Assembly: GCA_016190505.1 (NCBI GenBank) | Contig: JACPQM010000023.1 | Coordinates: 1-64,000 of the forward strand | Source of the DNA: Chloroflexota bacterium | GTDB lineage: Bacteria; Chloroflexota; Dehalococcoidia; JACPQK01 | Reading direction: 5' to 3' | Length of the DNA: 64,000 bases | Part shown: piece by piece, positions 57,690 to 64,000 of the stretch | Position numbering within the stretch: the stretch's first letter is position 1 | Layout: each line of letters begins with the position of its first letter | Translations under genes and position numbers: made by a program | Notes under the pieces: generated by a model | The model's input: only the letters and a program-made list of their open reading frames with translations | The model's database searches: none | Told to the model about the DNA's origin: nothing

Positions 57690-59366
57690 CTATTCTTTGC
57701 CCATGTCGCACTGGCCGGTGGGGCAGCGCTTGTCCTTGACGTGGGCCTCGTATTCTTCCTTGAAGTAGCGCAGGCTGGCCCGCAAGGGGGTACCGGCGAG
57801 CTGGCCCAGTCCGCATAGAGAGCCGGAGGTCATGGTCTGTGCCAGCTCCAGGATGCGGTCCAGGTGCTCAGGCCGGCCCTGGCCGTGGACAATGGCGTCG
57901 TAGATCTCCAGTACCCGCTTGGTGCCCACCCGGCATGGTATGCACTTGCCACAGGACTCCTTCTGGTTGAAGGCGGTGAGCAGACGGGTGAACTGCACGA
58001 TGCACTGGTCCTGGTCCAGCACCACATTCCCCCCGGAGCCAAGCATGGCCCCGGTCCCCGCCAGGGAGTCGAAGTCCAACACCATATCCAGGGCGGAAGG
58101 TGGCAGGAACCCGCCCAGCGGGCCACCAAGCTGCATGGCCTTGAGGGCCTTGCCGTTGGGGATACCTCCGCCCACCACTTCGATAGCCTGGCGCAGGGTG
58201 ATGCCCATGGGCACCTCGCTGAGGCCGGGCCGGACGATGTTACCCGAGAGGCACAGCAGGATGGTCCCCTTGCTCTTCTCGGTGCCGTAGCTGGCGTACC
58301 ACTGGGCGCCCCGGGCCATGATGATGGGCGCGAAGGCATAGCTCTTGACGTTGTTCACGTTGGTGGGCTTGCCGAAGATGCCCACCTGGGCCGGGAACGG
58401 CGGGCGGGCGCGAGGGAATCCACGCTTGCCCTCCACTGACTCCATGAGGGCGGTCTCCTCGCCGCACTCGTAGGCCTCACCCGTCTCTTTGATCTCGATG
58501 TCGTAAGAAAAACTGCTGCCCAGGATGTTCTGGCCCAGCAGGTTGTTGGCGTACATCTGCTCCAGGGCGCGACGCAGCCGGGCCACCGACAGCGCGGACT
58601 CTGTGCGCACGTGGATAAAGCCCTTGACGGCTCCAGTGGCGTAGCCGCAAATGGTCACGCCCTCGAGCACCAGATGGGGGTTGCTCTCCATGAGACGGCG
58701 GTCGTTATAGGCGCCGGGGTCGCCCTCTTCCGCGTTGCAGGCAACGTATTTCACCGGGCCGGGTGCGGTGGCCAGGAACTCCCACTTGCGGCCCACGGGA
58801 AAAGCGGCGCCACCCCGGCCCCGCAGTCCGGAGTTCTTTACTTCGTCCAGTACTTGCTGTGGAGTCATGCCCAGCGCGCGACCGAGTCCCGTGTAGCCTC
58901 CGTTGGCGATGTAGTGGTCTATGTCCCACGGGTCTATAGAGCCGCAGTCCTGGGTGGCGATCCGGGTCTGGAGGCGCAGCCCCGGGTCCTCCAGCAGGTT
59001 AGGCAGGCCCCAGCCGTTGGAGTCGCCCCAGGTGCCCAGGGCCATGTCCCGGGGACGGTCGCTGGTCAGGGCGTCCTCAACGACGGCGGGTACTCTGGTC
59101 GGCGTCACCGACCCATATACTATTGGCGGCTTGCCCGGCCTGATAACGCGGACCAGGACCTCGGAGGAGCACAATCCCAGACAGCCCACGGGCATAACCG
59201 TGGCCGAGAGGTGGCGCCGCTCGATCTCCTGGCGGAAGGCGGAGAGCACCCCCTGGGAGCCCTGGGCACGGCCGCAATCGGCATCCCCCACCAGGATACG
59301 GGGCGCCTGTTCCAGGGCCTCCCACTTGGCTTTGGCTGTCTCCTGGAGAGCGCGCAGGTCTGCCAT
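57690..59366 (-). CDS. NuoF-like NAD(P)H-binding flavoprotein subunit
   Basis: The 558-residue protein resembles NuoF and the beta subunits of NAD-dependent formate dehydrogenases and hydrogenases. An N-terminal thioredoxin-like ferredoxin domain (about 15-110) keeps DADCGRAQG and VGCLGLCSSE, that is three of four usual cysteines. The FMN/NADH core has GLRGRGGAAFPVGRKW and CNAEEGDPGAYNDRRLMESNP; the 4Fe-4S site is ESCGKCIPCRVGT. It lacks the C-terminal double 4Fe-4S ferredoxin domain of HydB-type proteins and ends in CPTGQCDMGKE. It starts four bases after the NuoE-like gene. Confidence 0.93.
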   Translation of the reverse strand: MADLRALQETAKAKWEALEQAPRILVGDADCGRAQGSQGVLSAFRQEIERRHLSATVMPVGCLGLCSSEVLVRVIRPGKPPIVYGSVTPTRVPAVVEDALTSDRPRDMALGTWGDSNGWGLPNLLEDPGLRLQTRIATQDCGSIDPWDIDHYIANGGYTGLGRALGMTPQQVLDEVKNSGLRGRGGAAFPVGRKWEFLATAPGPVKYVACNAEEGDPGAYNDRRLMESNPHLVLEGVTICGYATGAVKGFIHVRTESALSVARLRRALEQMYANNLLGQNILGSSFSYDIEIKETGEAYECGEETALMESVEGKRGFPRARPPFPAQVGIFGKPTNVNNVKSYAFAPIIMARGAQWYASYGTEKSKGTILLCLSGNIVRPGLSEVPMGITLRQAIEVVGGGIPNGKALKAMQLGGPLGGFLPPSALDMVLDFDSLAGTGAMLGSGGNVVLDQDQCIVQFTRLLTAFNQKESCGKCIPCRVGTKRVLEIYDAIVHGQGRPEHLDRILELAQTMTSGSLCGLGQLAGTPLRASLRYFKEEYEAHVKDKRCPTGQCDMGKE

Positions 59367-59370
59367 TGGT

Positions 59371-59916
59371 CTATCCCTCGCTTCGACCGCCCCGATGCAT
59401 CGGGGCGGTCTCCGGGCGTCCCCGGGCCAGGGCCTGGTCTACCTGTTCTGGAGCTACCAGGCCCACCGGCTCCGTATCCACCGCCAGGGCCGGCGCATTG
59501 GCGCAGGTCCCCAGGCAGGAGACGGTCTCCAGGAAGTACTGGCCGTCGGGCGTGGTGCCCCCCACTGGCACGCCCAGGTGCCCTTCCACAGCCCTCAGCA
59601 GGCGCAGCGCCCCGCGGACGTGGCAGGCGGGGCCCGTGCACACACGGACGGCGTGCTGCCCGTGAGGCTTGGCCCGGAGGTCGCCGTAGAAGCTGACCAC
59701 CCCGTAGACGAAGTTGGGGGACACGCCCAGCAACCGGGACACCTCGCGGGCGGCGGCTTCGGGCACGTAACCCAAGCGCTCCTGTATCCGCTGCAGAGCG
59801 GGAATGACCTGGTCGCGCTGTCCGGCGAAGGGTTTCAGGACCTCCCTTATCTGCGCCTCCAGGCCAGTCTCGGGCACATCTTTGGCGGTAATGGGCTCAA
59901 GACCTCGGGGGGACAT
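59371..59916 (-). CDS. NuoE-like 2Fe-2S subunit
   Basis: ATG 59916, preceded by GAGGAGGAG, gives a 181-residue protein. It has the helical region VIPALQRIQERLGYVPEAAAREVSRLLGVSPNFVYGVVSFYGDL and the thioredoxin-like 2Fe-2S fold with VRVCTGPACHVRGA and ETVSCLGTCANAPAL, the four NuoE cysteines. The last 13 residues or so (APMHRGGRSEG) come from a perfect 26-base palindrome. It is the first gene of the formate dehydrogenase operon and would pass electrons between the flavin subunit and FdhA. Confidence 0.93.
   Translation of the reverse strand: MSPRGLEPITAKDVPETGLEAQIREVLKPFAGQRDQVIPALQRIQERLGYVPEAAAREVSRLLGVSPNFVYGVVSFYGDLRAKPHGQHAVRVCTGPACHVRGALRLLRAVEGHLGVPVGGTTPDGQYFLETVSCLGTCANAPALAVDTEPVGLVAPEQVDQALARGRPETAPMHRGGRSEG
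59385..59410. repeat. Perfect 26-bp palindrome at the end of the NuoE-like gene
   Basis: GACCGCCCCGATGCATCGGGGCGGTC equals its reverse complement. It lies within the coding sequence, just before the stop, and may have replaced the native end. Confidence 0.93.
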
Positions 59917-59936
59917 AGCTCCTCCTCGTTGTGGCC

Positions 59937-60250
59937 CCGACACGTTGGGGCATAGGGGCAACGCGCTATCCCTGGCATTCGTAGGGAAATATATCACACA
60001 CCAAGGGGCGCTTCAAGGCGGGCTACGGGCTACGGGTGGTAGGGCGCACGCCATGCGCCCCTACGGGCTGCGGGCTGCACATGGGCCAGGTGGGTACGAA
60101 GGGCGTAGGGGCGCCCTGATCCATCGGGGCGCCCCTACGGCTGCATGGCCAGCCCCGATCGGGGCTGCCGCAAGCGTAGGGGCATGGCGCGCCATGCCCC
60201 TACGGCTCTACATCTCCCCGAAGCCTGAAGCCCGGAGCCCGGAGCCCGAA
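59937..60250. repeat. Block of GTAGGGGC-type palindromes
   Basis: Between the FAD oxidoreductase and the NuoE-like gene lie several elements: GTAGGGCGCACGCCATGCGCCCCTAC (about 60040-60065), GTAGGGGCGCCCTGATCCATCGGGGCGCCCCTAC (about 60106-60139), AGCCCCGATCGGGGCT, the 30-bp palindrome at 60175-60204, and AAGCCTGAAGCCCGGAGCCCGGAGCCCGA (also near 31051). No gene is supported. Confidence 0.85.
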
Positions 60251-61552
60251 TCATACCAGCGAGGCCACCTGGCGGGCGAGGCCCACGCTCTGGTTGAGCC
60301 CGCGGTCCTCGGGGTAGATCTGGGTGGTGTTGGCCAGGAAAAGGCCCGGAATAGGGGTTCGGAGGTCAGGGACCAGCCTGGAGTAGTGCGTGGTGATTAT
60401 GGGCTGGCCGGAGGGGTCATTGAACAGGTAGGTGGCCTCGACCCAGTCCGGGCGGAAGCCAGGGTTGAGCCGGGACAGGTGGGGCAGGTACGCCTCCAGC
60501 AGTTCCTCGCGGCTGGCCTGGGCCAGAGGCTCTGTGGGGGCCAGGTAGTTGGAGAGATATAATACGTGCCTGCCGCCGTAGTGCTCCGGTCCCACGAAGT
60601 TGGTGTGCTCGATGGCGGCCACAAAAGGAACAGTAGCGTCGGAGATGTTTAGCCAGTAGATAGGCGTGAGGCGCTGCCGCAGCAGGAGCACCAGGCACAC
60701 CGCGGCCTGATACCGGCCCTGGCTTAGCTTCAGGGCGTAGTCACCAGACAGCTCGGGCGCGATTCGCAGCGCCACGAAGGAGGGGACCGTGGCGATGACG
60801 GCGTCGAAGTCCAGGTGGCGCTCGCCCAGGCGCCCGGCCACCTCGACGCCAGTGGCGCGGCCGCCGGCCACGGTCACACGTCGCACCTCCTGGCCGGTGT
60901 GCACCTCGCCTCCTGCCTGGCGGATGCGCTGGGCCAGGGCATCGGCGACCTGGGCGAAGCCGCCCATCATGTAGCCCAGGCTCTCTCGCTGGCCCAGGCC
61001 CTTGCGGGAGGCGAAGCGCAGGTGGATCTTGCCCCAGAACCAGGGCATGCCAATCTCGTCGGCGCTGGCCCCGAACTTGCCGCGGAGCAGCGGGCCCCAT
61101 ACCACGTCGAAGTTGCGCCGGCCCGCATTGCGGATGATCCACTCCCGGGCGGTGACCCCCTCCCAGCGGCGCCAGTCCTTGGCCCGCCGCAGGTACATGC
61201 CCAGCAGCCCCAGGCGCACCCGGTCGGTCAGGCCGATGGGCGAGAAGCGGAGCAAATCGCCGGGGGTCACGAATTTGTATATCTTGCCCCCGTGGAAGAA
61301 GCCTACTTTGGAGTCCAGCCACACCAGGCGCGGCCCCAGCCCTAGCTCCTGGACCAGGGCAATGAACTGGGTATCTGATGTGAAGATATGGTGGTAGAAG
61401 CGCTCCAGGGGCTCGCCCGGGGTGTTGAAGGTGCTCATCTGCCCGCCCAGCTCGCCCCCGCGCTCGAGCACGGTGACCTGGTGGCCGCGTTGGGCCAGGG
61501 TGTAGGCCGCGCACAGTCCGGTCAGCCCTCCGCCCACAATGCCCACCCTCAA
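60251..61552 (-). CDS. FAD-dependent NAD(P)-binding oxidoreductase (amine-oxidase/PPOX-like)
   Basis: A 433-residue flavoprotein beginning VGIVGGGLTGLCAAYTLAQRGHQVTVLERGGELGGQMSTF, the FAD-binding GxGxxG motif plus the GG motif of amine oxidase/protoporphyrinogen oxidase-type proteins. The C-terminal FLANTTQIYPEDRGLNQSVGLARQVA closes the FAD site. The substrate is unknown; similar proteins beside YbhN-type genes are often linked to lipid, carotenoid or sugar modification. It starts at TTG (or GTG 61546) and overlaps the upstream YbhN-like gene by four bases. Confidence 0.85.
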   Translation of the reverse strand: MRVGIVGGGLTGLCAAYTLAQRGHQVTVLERGGELGGQMSTFNTPGEPLERFYHHIFTSDTQFIALVQELGLGPRLVWLDSKVGFFHGGKIYKFVTPGDLLRFSPIGLTDRVRLGLLGMYLRRAKDWRRWEGVTAREWIIRNAGRRNFDVVWGPLLRGKFGASADEIGMPWFWGKIHLRFASRKGLGQRESLGYMMGGFAQVADALAQRIRQAGGEVHTGQEVRRVTVAGGRATGVEVAGRLGERHLDFDAVIATVPSFVALRIAPELSGDYALKLSQGRYQAAVCLVLLLRQRLTPIYWLNISDATVPFVAAIEHTNFVGPEHYGGRHVLYLSNYLAPTEPLAQASREELLEAYLPHLSRLNPGFRPDWVEATYLFNDPSGQPIITTHYSRLVPDLRTPIPGLFLANTTQIYPEDRGLNQSVGLARQVASLV

Positions 61553-62565
61553 TGGCGTTCACCCCCCGATGGATTGGCCAGTGCCTCGCCCGCCGGGCGG
61601 CGCAAGGCCTCGCTCAGGGACAGATTGCGCCACCACAGGAATGCCAGCCCCAGCAGGGTCACCGGCACCAGCAGGGCCGCGTGCAGGGCGATGCTGAAGG
61701 CGGTGGCTGCCTCGGGGTCTGTCCCGAAGATCTGCAGGCTCTTGGCGGCGAAGAACTCGAAAGGCCCGATGCCTCCGGAGGACGAGGGCAGGCTGATGGC
61801 CAGGTTGGCCGCCGCGGTGGCCATCATGTAGGGCGCCACTCCGAGGCCCAGGCTGAAGGAGCGGGCCAGGACGTAGGCCATGAGGGACTCGCATACCCAG
61901 ATGGTGAGCGATACTGCCATCACCTTCAGCGCTTGCCCAGGCTGGCGCAGGGACTCCAGGCCGCCCAGGAAGCGCGTGGCCAGGCCCGCAAAGCGGCCGT
62001 GGAACCGGGCGGGCAGCCTTTTCTCGAAAGCTGAGACCAGCCTCTCCAGAGTGTGTGGCTTGGCCAGGGCCAGCAGCACAACTACCAGCGCTCCCCCGAA
62101 GAGCAGCGCCATTACGCCCTCGATGCTGCGCACCCAGGGTGCGGGCGGTGACACTGCGGCCAGCACCACGAGGAATAGCAGCAGGCTCAGGCCGTCGAAA
62201 ATGCGCTCGGCGGCGATGGTGCCCAATGCCCCTGCCTTGCTTACCCGCTCCTGCTCGCCCAGGAAGTAGGCCCGCACGAGCTCTCCCAGGCGCAGGGGCA
62301 GGATGTTGTTGGCCATGTAGCCGATGGTCAGCACTGGAAACAGGCGCCCCGAGGCGACGTGGCGCATGGGTGCCAGCAGTAGGCGCCAGCGCACAGCCCG
62401 CAGGTAGAAGCCGACGAAGTAGACGGCCAGCGCGGGGAACAGATAGGCATAGTTAGCCTGGACCAGGGCTCGCAACATCTTGCCCAGGTCCAGCCGGTAG
62501 AGCAAAAGGCCAAGGAAGACCAGGCTGACGGCCAGCCCCAGCCACAATCGTCTGCGATTCAGCAA
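61549..62565 (-). CDS. YbhN/LPG-synthase transmembrane domain protein
   Basis: A 338-residue membrane protein with about eight hydrophobic segments. The signature VYFVGFYLRAVRWRLLLAPM and GYMANNILPLRLGELVRAYFLGEQERVSKAGALGTIAAERIFDGL are typical of PF03706-like proteins, related to the flippase part of lysyl-phosphatidylglycerol synthase. The C-terminal block ANLAISLPSSSGGIGPFEFFAAKSL is also characteristic. It probably moves or binds a lipid or polyprenyl intermediate. It starts at TTG about 10 bases after the predicted transcription start. Confidence 0.85.
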   Translation of the reverse strand: MLNRRRLWLGLAVSLVFLGLLLYRLDLGKMLRALVQANYAYLFPALAVYFVGFYLRAVRWRLLLAPMRHVASGRLFPVLTIGYMANNILPLRLGELVRAYFLGEQERVSKAGALGTIAAERIFDGLSLLLFLVVLAAVSPPAPWVRSIEGVMALLFGGALVVVLLALAKPHTLERLVSAFEKRLPARFHGRFAGLATRFLGGLESLRQPGQALKVMAVSLTIWVCESLMAYVLARSFSLGLGVAPYMMATAAANLAISLPSSSGGIGPFEFFAAKSLQIFGTDPEAATAFSIALHAALLVPVTLLGLAFLWWRNLSLSEALRRPAGEALANPSGGERH

Positions 62566-62582
62566 CCTATAATCTCTGGGGC

Positions 62583-62611
62583 ATTATAGCTGGCCGTTCG
62601 GCCCGAGGCAA
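62583..62611 (-). promoter_or_regulatory. Promoter of the YbhN-FAD oxidoreductase pair
   Basis: On the minus strand TTGCCT (62611-62606), a 17-base spacer and TATAAT (62588-62583). Transcription would start near 62576. Confidence 0.65.
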
Positions 62612-62616
62612 GAAAG

Positions 62617-62646
62617 TTGCCGCGTAGCGAAGGCCAATGCTATAAT
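62617..62646 (+). promoter_or_regulatory. Promoter of the PHP-domain gene
   Basis: TTGCCG (62617-62622), an 18-base spacer and TATAAT (62641-62646) with a TGC extension. It is back to back with the minus-strand promoter, forming a compact divergent control region. Confidence 0.65.
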
Positions 62647-62669
62647 GGCCTCGTTCCGCTATCTACGCT

Positions 62670-63443
62670 ATGGGTCAACAAGGCGAGCTCAAGAAGATAG
62701 ACCTGCATGTGCACACCCCTGGTTCGGGCTGCTACGAGGACCACGTGGTGCCCGAGCTGAACCTGCGCACTTCTCCCGAAGACCTGGTGTCCGCCGCCCG
62801 CGTGGCGGGCCTCGATGCCATCGCCATCACCGACCACAATACGGTCAAGGGCGTGGCCGGCATACAGGCCACGGCGCGAGGCAATGGTCTGGTGGTGTGG
62901 CCGGGAGTAGAGGTGACCACCAGAGGGGGCCATCTGCTCGCTATCTTCGATACGGACATGCCCCTGGCCGACCTGAGCGCCTGGTTGCGCACCCTGGGGT
63001 TCAAGCCAGAGGAGGAGGGCGACGGCTACTACCAGACCGAGCTCTGGCTGGACGAGGTCGCCGCCCGGGTGGCTGAGATGGGGGGGCTGGCCATCGCTGC
63101 CCACGTGGACCGGCGCCCCAGGGGCTTCGCCGCCTCGGAGGAGGCGCTTTCGGTGAAGGTCCGCATCCACAACTCGCCCCATCTCAGTGCCCTGGAGATC
63201 ACGACTCCCATGGACAAGGCGGTGTGGAACCAGGGGAAGGTCCCCAACTACCCGAAGAAGTACGCTTGCATCCAGGGCTCCGACGCCCACGGCCGCGCGG
63301 AGGTCGGGCGGCGCCCGGTCTACGTCCGCACCCAGCGCCTCACCCTGGAGGACCTTCGGGAGGTCCTGGCCGACTACGAGGCCCGCCTTCGCTTCCCCCA
63401 GGAAATGGACTCTGGTGCCCCGGACCCTCGCGGGGGCAAATAG
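62670..63443 (+). CDS. PHP-domain metal-dependent phosphoesterase
   Basis: This 257-residue protein has the PHP metal motifs: KIDLHVHTPGSGCYEDH, AIAITDHNTVKGV, VWPGVEVTTRGGHLLAIF, IAAHVDRRPRGF and the last CIQGSDAHGRAEVGR. These histidines and aspartates bind a trinuclear metal site. Such stand-alone PHP proteins hydrolyse phosphate monoesters or small nucleotides; the substrate here is not evident. It is read from its own promoter and faces the YggT gene convergently. Confidence 0.9.
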   Translation: MGQQGELKKIDLHVHTPGSGCYEDHVVPELNLRTSPEDLVSAARVAGLDAIAITDHNTVKGVAGIQATARGNGLVVWPGVEVTTRGGHLLAIFDTDMPLADLSAWLRTLGFKPEEEGDGYYQTELWLDEVAARVAEMGGLAIAAHVDRRPRGFAASEEALSVKVRIHNSPHLSALEITTPMDKAVWNQGKVPNYPKKYACIQGSDAHGRAEVGRRPVYVRTQRLTLEDLREVLADYEARLRFPQEMDSGAPDPRGGK

Positions 63444-63510
63444 GCGCATGGTGCGCCACGCCTCTACACCTCCAGTTTCCCGCGCTCCGGGGTAACCACG
63501 GGGCCTGCCC

Positions 63511-63759
63511 CTACAGGCTCTGCACCGTTACGCTCAGCCCCTGAAGCAGCAAGATTGCTATGAAGGGTGTGATATCTATCATGCCCAGGCGAGGGATAAC
63601 CCGGCGTAGCGGGGCCAGGATGGGCTCGGTGATCTGGTGCATGATGACCACCAGGGGATTGTCCGGGCTGATGGGGAACCAGGACAGAATGGCCCGCCCG
63701 AAGATGGCTATGGTGAGGACCTGGGCAAACAGGTTGATGAAGCTGAAGATGAATTCCAA
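63511..63759 (-). CDS. YggT family membrane protein
   Basis: I choose the TTG at 63759, which follows AAGGGG, giving 82 residues; the track ORF starts 39 codons earlier in a toxin remnant. The protein has two hydrophobic segments around FINLFAQVLTIAIFGRAILSWFPISPDNPLV and the short motif ITEPILAPLRRVIPRLGMIDITPFIAILLLQGL, the standard YggT signature. The family is linked to cell envelope or osmotic functions, often near cell-division genes. No such neighbours are visible within the window. Confidence 0.88.
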   Translation of the reverse strand: MEFIFSFINLFAQVLTIAIFGRAILSWFPISPDNPLVVIMHQITEPILAPLRRVIPRLGMIDITPFIAILLLQGLSVTVQSL

Positions 63760-63804
63760 CGGCTCTACCCCTTCGTTGTCTCTTGTGGTGTGAGTACTGC
63801 GATA

Positions 63805-63876
63805 ACATGGCTGCCTCTTTGCTTCTGTTCTTGGTTCCAGGTTGCCAGAGGTAAGGCTGGCATCAACCACGAACAC
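63805..63876 (-). pseudogene. VapC remnant (first codons only)
   Basis: GTG at 63876 begins VFVVDASLTSGNLEPRTE. MFVVDAS is the classic start of a VapC PIN toxin, but after about eight codons the similarity ends and the YggT gene follows. The rest of the toxin gene appears to be deleted. It starts two bases after the antitoxin stop. Confidence 0.5.
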
Positions 63877-63877
63877 C

Positions 63878-64000
63878 CTAGAGTTCCCGCCGCTGTTCCT
63901 TCACCGCATCTGCGGCGGACATGCTCTTGGGCTGCCAGTGCTTCCCTATCTCCTCAGCCAGTTCGTCGGCCTCAGCCAACAGGGCCTCCACGTCGTATGT
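63878..64000 (-). CDS. Putative VapB-type antitoxin, C-terminal part (runs off the window)
   Basis: Reading in from the right edge on the minus strand gives TYDVEALLAEADELAEEIGKHWQPKSMSAADAVKEQRREL and a stop. A charged, helical C-terminus directly followed by a GTG-FVVDAS toxin start is typical of a VapB antitoxin. The N-terminal DNA-binding part lies outside the window. Without its toxin it would be an orphan. Confidence 0.5.
   Translation of the reverse strand, partial: TYDVEALLAEADELAEEIGKHWQPKSMSAADAVKEQRREL

Noticed and set aside
58611-59955. Long plus-strand ORFs (361 and 344 residues) opposite the NuoE/NuoF-like genes
   Set aside because: Both are antisense shadows with low-complexity composition; the minus-strand genes carry all the cofactor motifs.

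Overview
This 64 kb, GC-rich window looks like a chromosome segment of an anaerobic Chloroflexota bacterium, most likely Dehalococcoidia or a relative. That placement is an inference from gene content, not a phylogeny: a Wood-Ljungdahl methyl branch with acetyl-CoA synthase but no adjacent CO dehydrogenase, an ADP-forming acyl-CoA synthetase subunit, a fused phosphoglucose/phosphomannose isomerase, a THEP1-type NTPase, and a formate-dehydrogenase/NuoEF module. No rRNA, tRNA, CRISPR array, integrase or intact transposase was seen.

Layout. (1) 0.3-3.7 kb: small ORFs, Hsp20 and Lon. (2) 4.1-9.7 kb: a truncated Fe-S protein fragment, an enoyl-CoA hydratase, then purine/methylthioadenosine salvage (apt, mtnA, mtnP) and a MetE-like gene, with an antitoxin/PIN pair between mtnA and mtnP. 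(3) 9.7-21.8 kb: rhodanese, NTPase, a kinase fusion, an MFS exporter, ahcY, DoxX, an SDR, metK and a sugar-phosphate block (nucleotidyltransferase, phosphomutase, PGI/PMI). (4) 21.9-26.2 kb: a creatinase-like M24 protein, a cysteine amidohydrolase and a hydantoinase, plausibly one ureide/hydantoin route. (5) 26.4-30.6 kb: an accessory array of a lectin-TIR-like effector candidate and several toxin-antitoxin-type cassettes, separated by copies of one palindromic repeat. (6) 31.1-40.9 kb: a well-delimited operon with a sigma70-type promoter, a leader terminator, a stress-domain protein, acsB, acsD, acsC, acsV, an acyl-CoA synthetase and acsE, ending in a strong hairpin. (7) 40.9-50.5 kb, mainly minus strand: a LOG-like protein, mutL, a repeat-rich insertion zone, mutS, then toxin-antitoxin genes. 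(8) 50.6-59.9 kb, minus strand: NuoE-like, NuoF-like, a small protein, a SET-domain gene, formate dehydrogenase alpha and two tandem GltD-like flavoproteins. (9) 60.2-64 kb: an FAD oxidoreductase and a YbhN-like protein, divergent from a PHP-domain gene, then YggT and a toxin-antitoxin remnant.

Two themes connect the window. The first is one-carbon and SAM metabolism: methyl-H4folate/corrinoid transfer (AcsE, AcsCD, AcsV, AcsB), formate dehydrogenase, MetK, AhcY, MtnA, MtnP, Apt and a MetE-like protein. The second is extreme invasion by short palindromic repeats. Families built on GTAGGGGC...GCCCCTAC, TCCCGAC..GTCGGGA, the GTGGGTGAAG...CACCCTAC element, a CATTGCGAG element and a CCCTCTCCC element fill most gaps. 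Several copies sit in frame inside conserved genes (mtnA, mutS three times, the NuoE-like gene), provide gene ends (SET gene, membrane protein), or punctuate the toxin-antitoxin array. These insertions resemble the in-frame palindromic elements known from Rickettsia. All reading is by eye from the sequence and ORF track; no database search was run.
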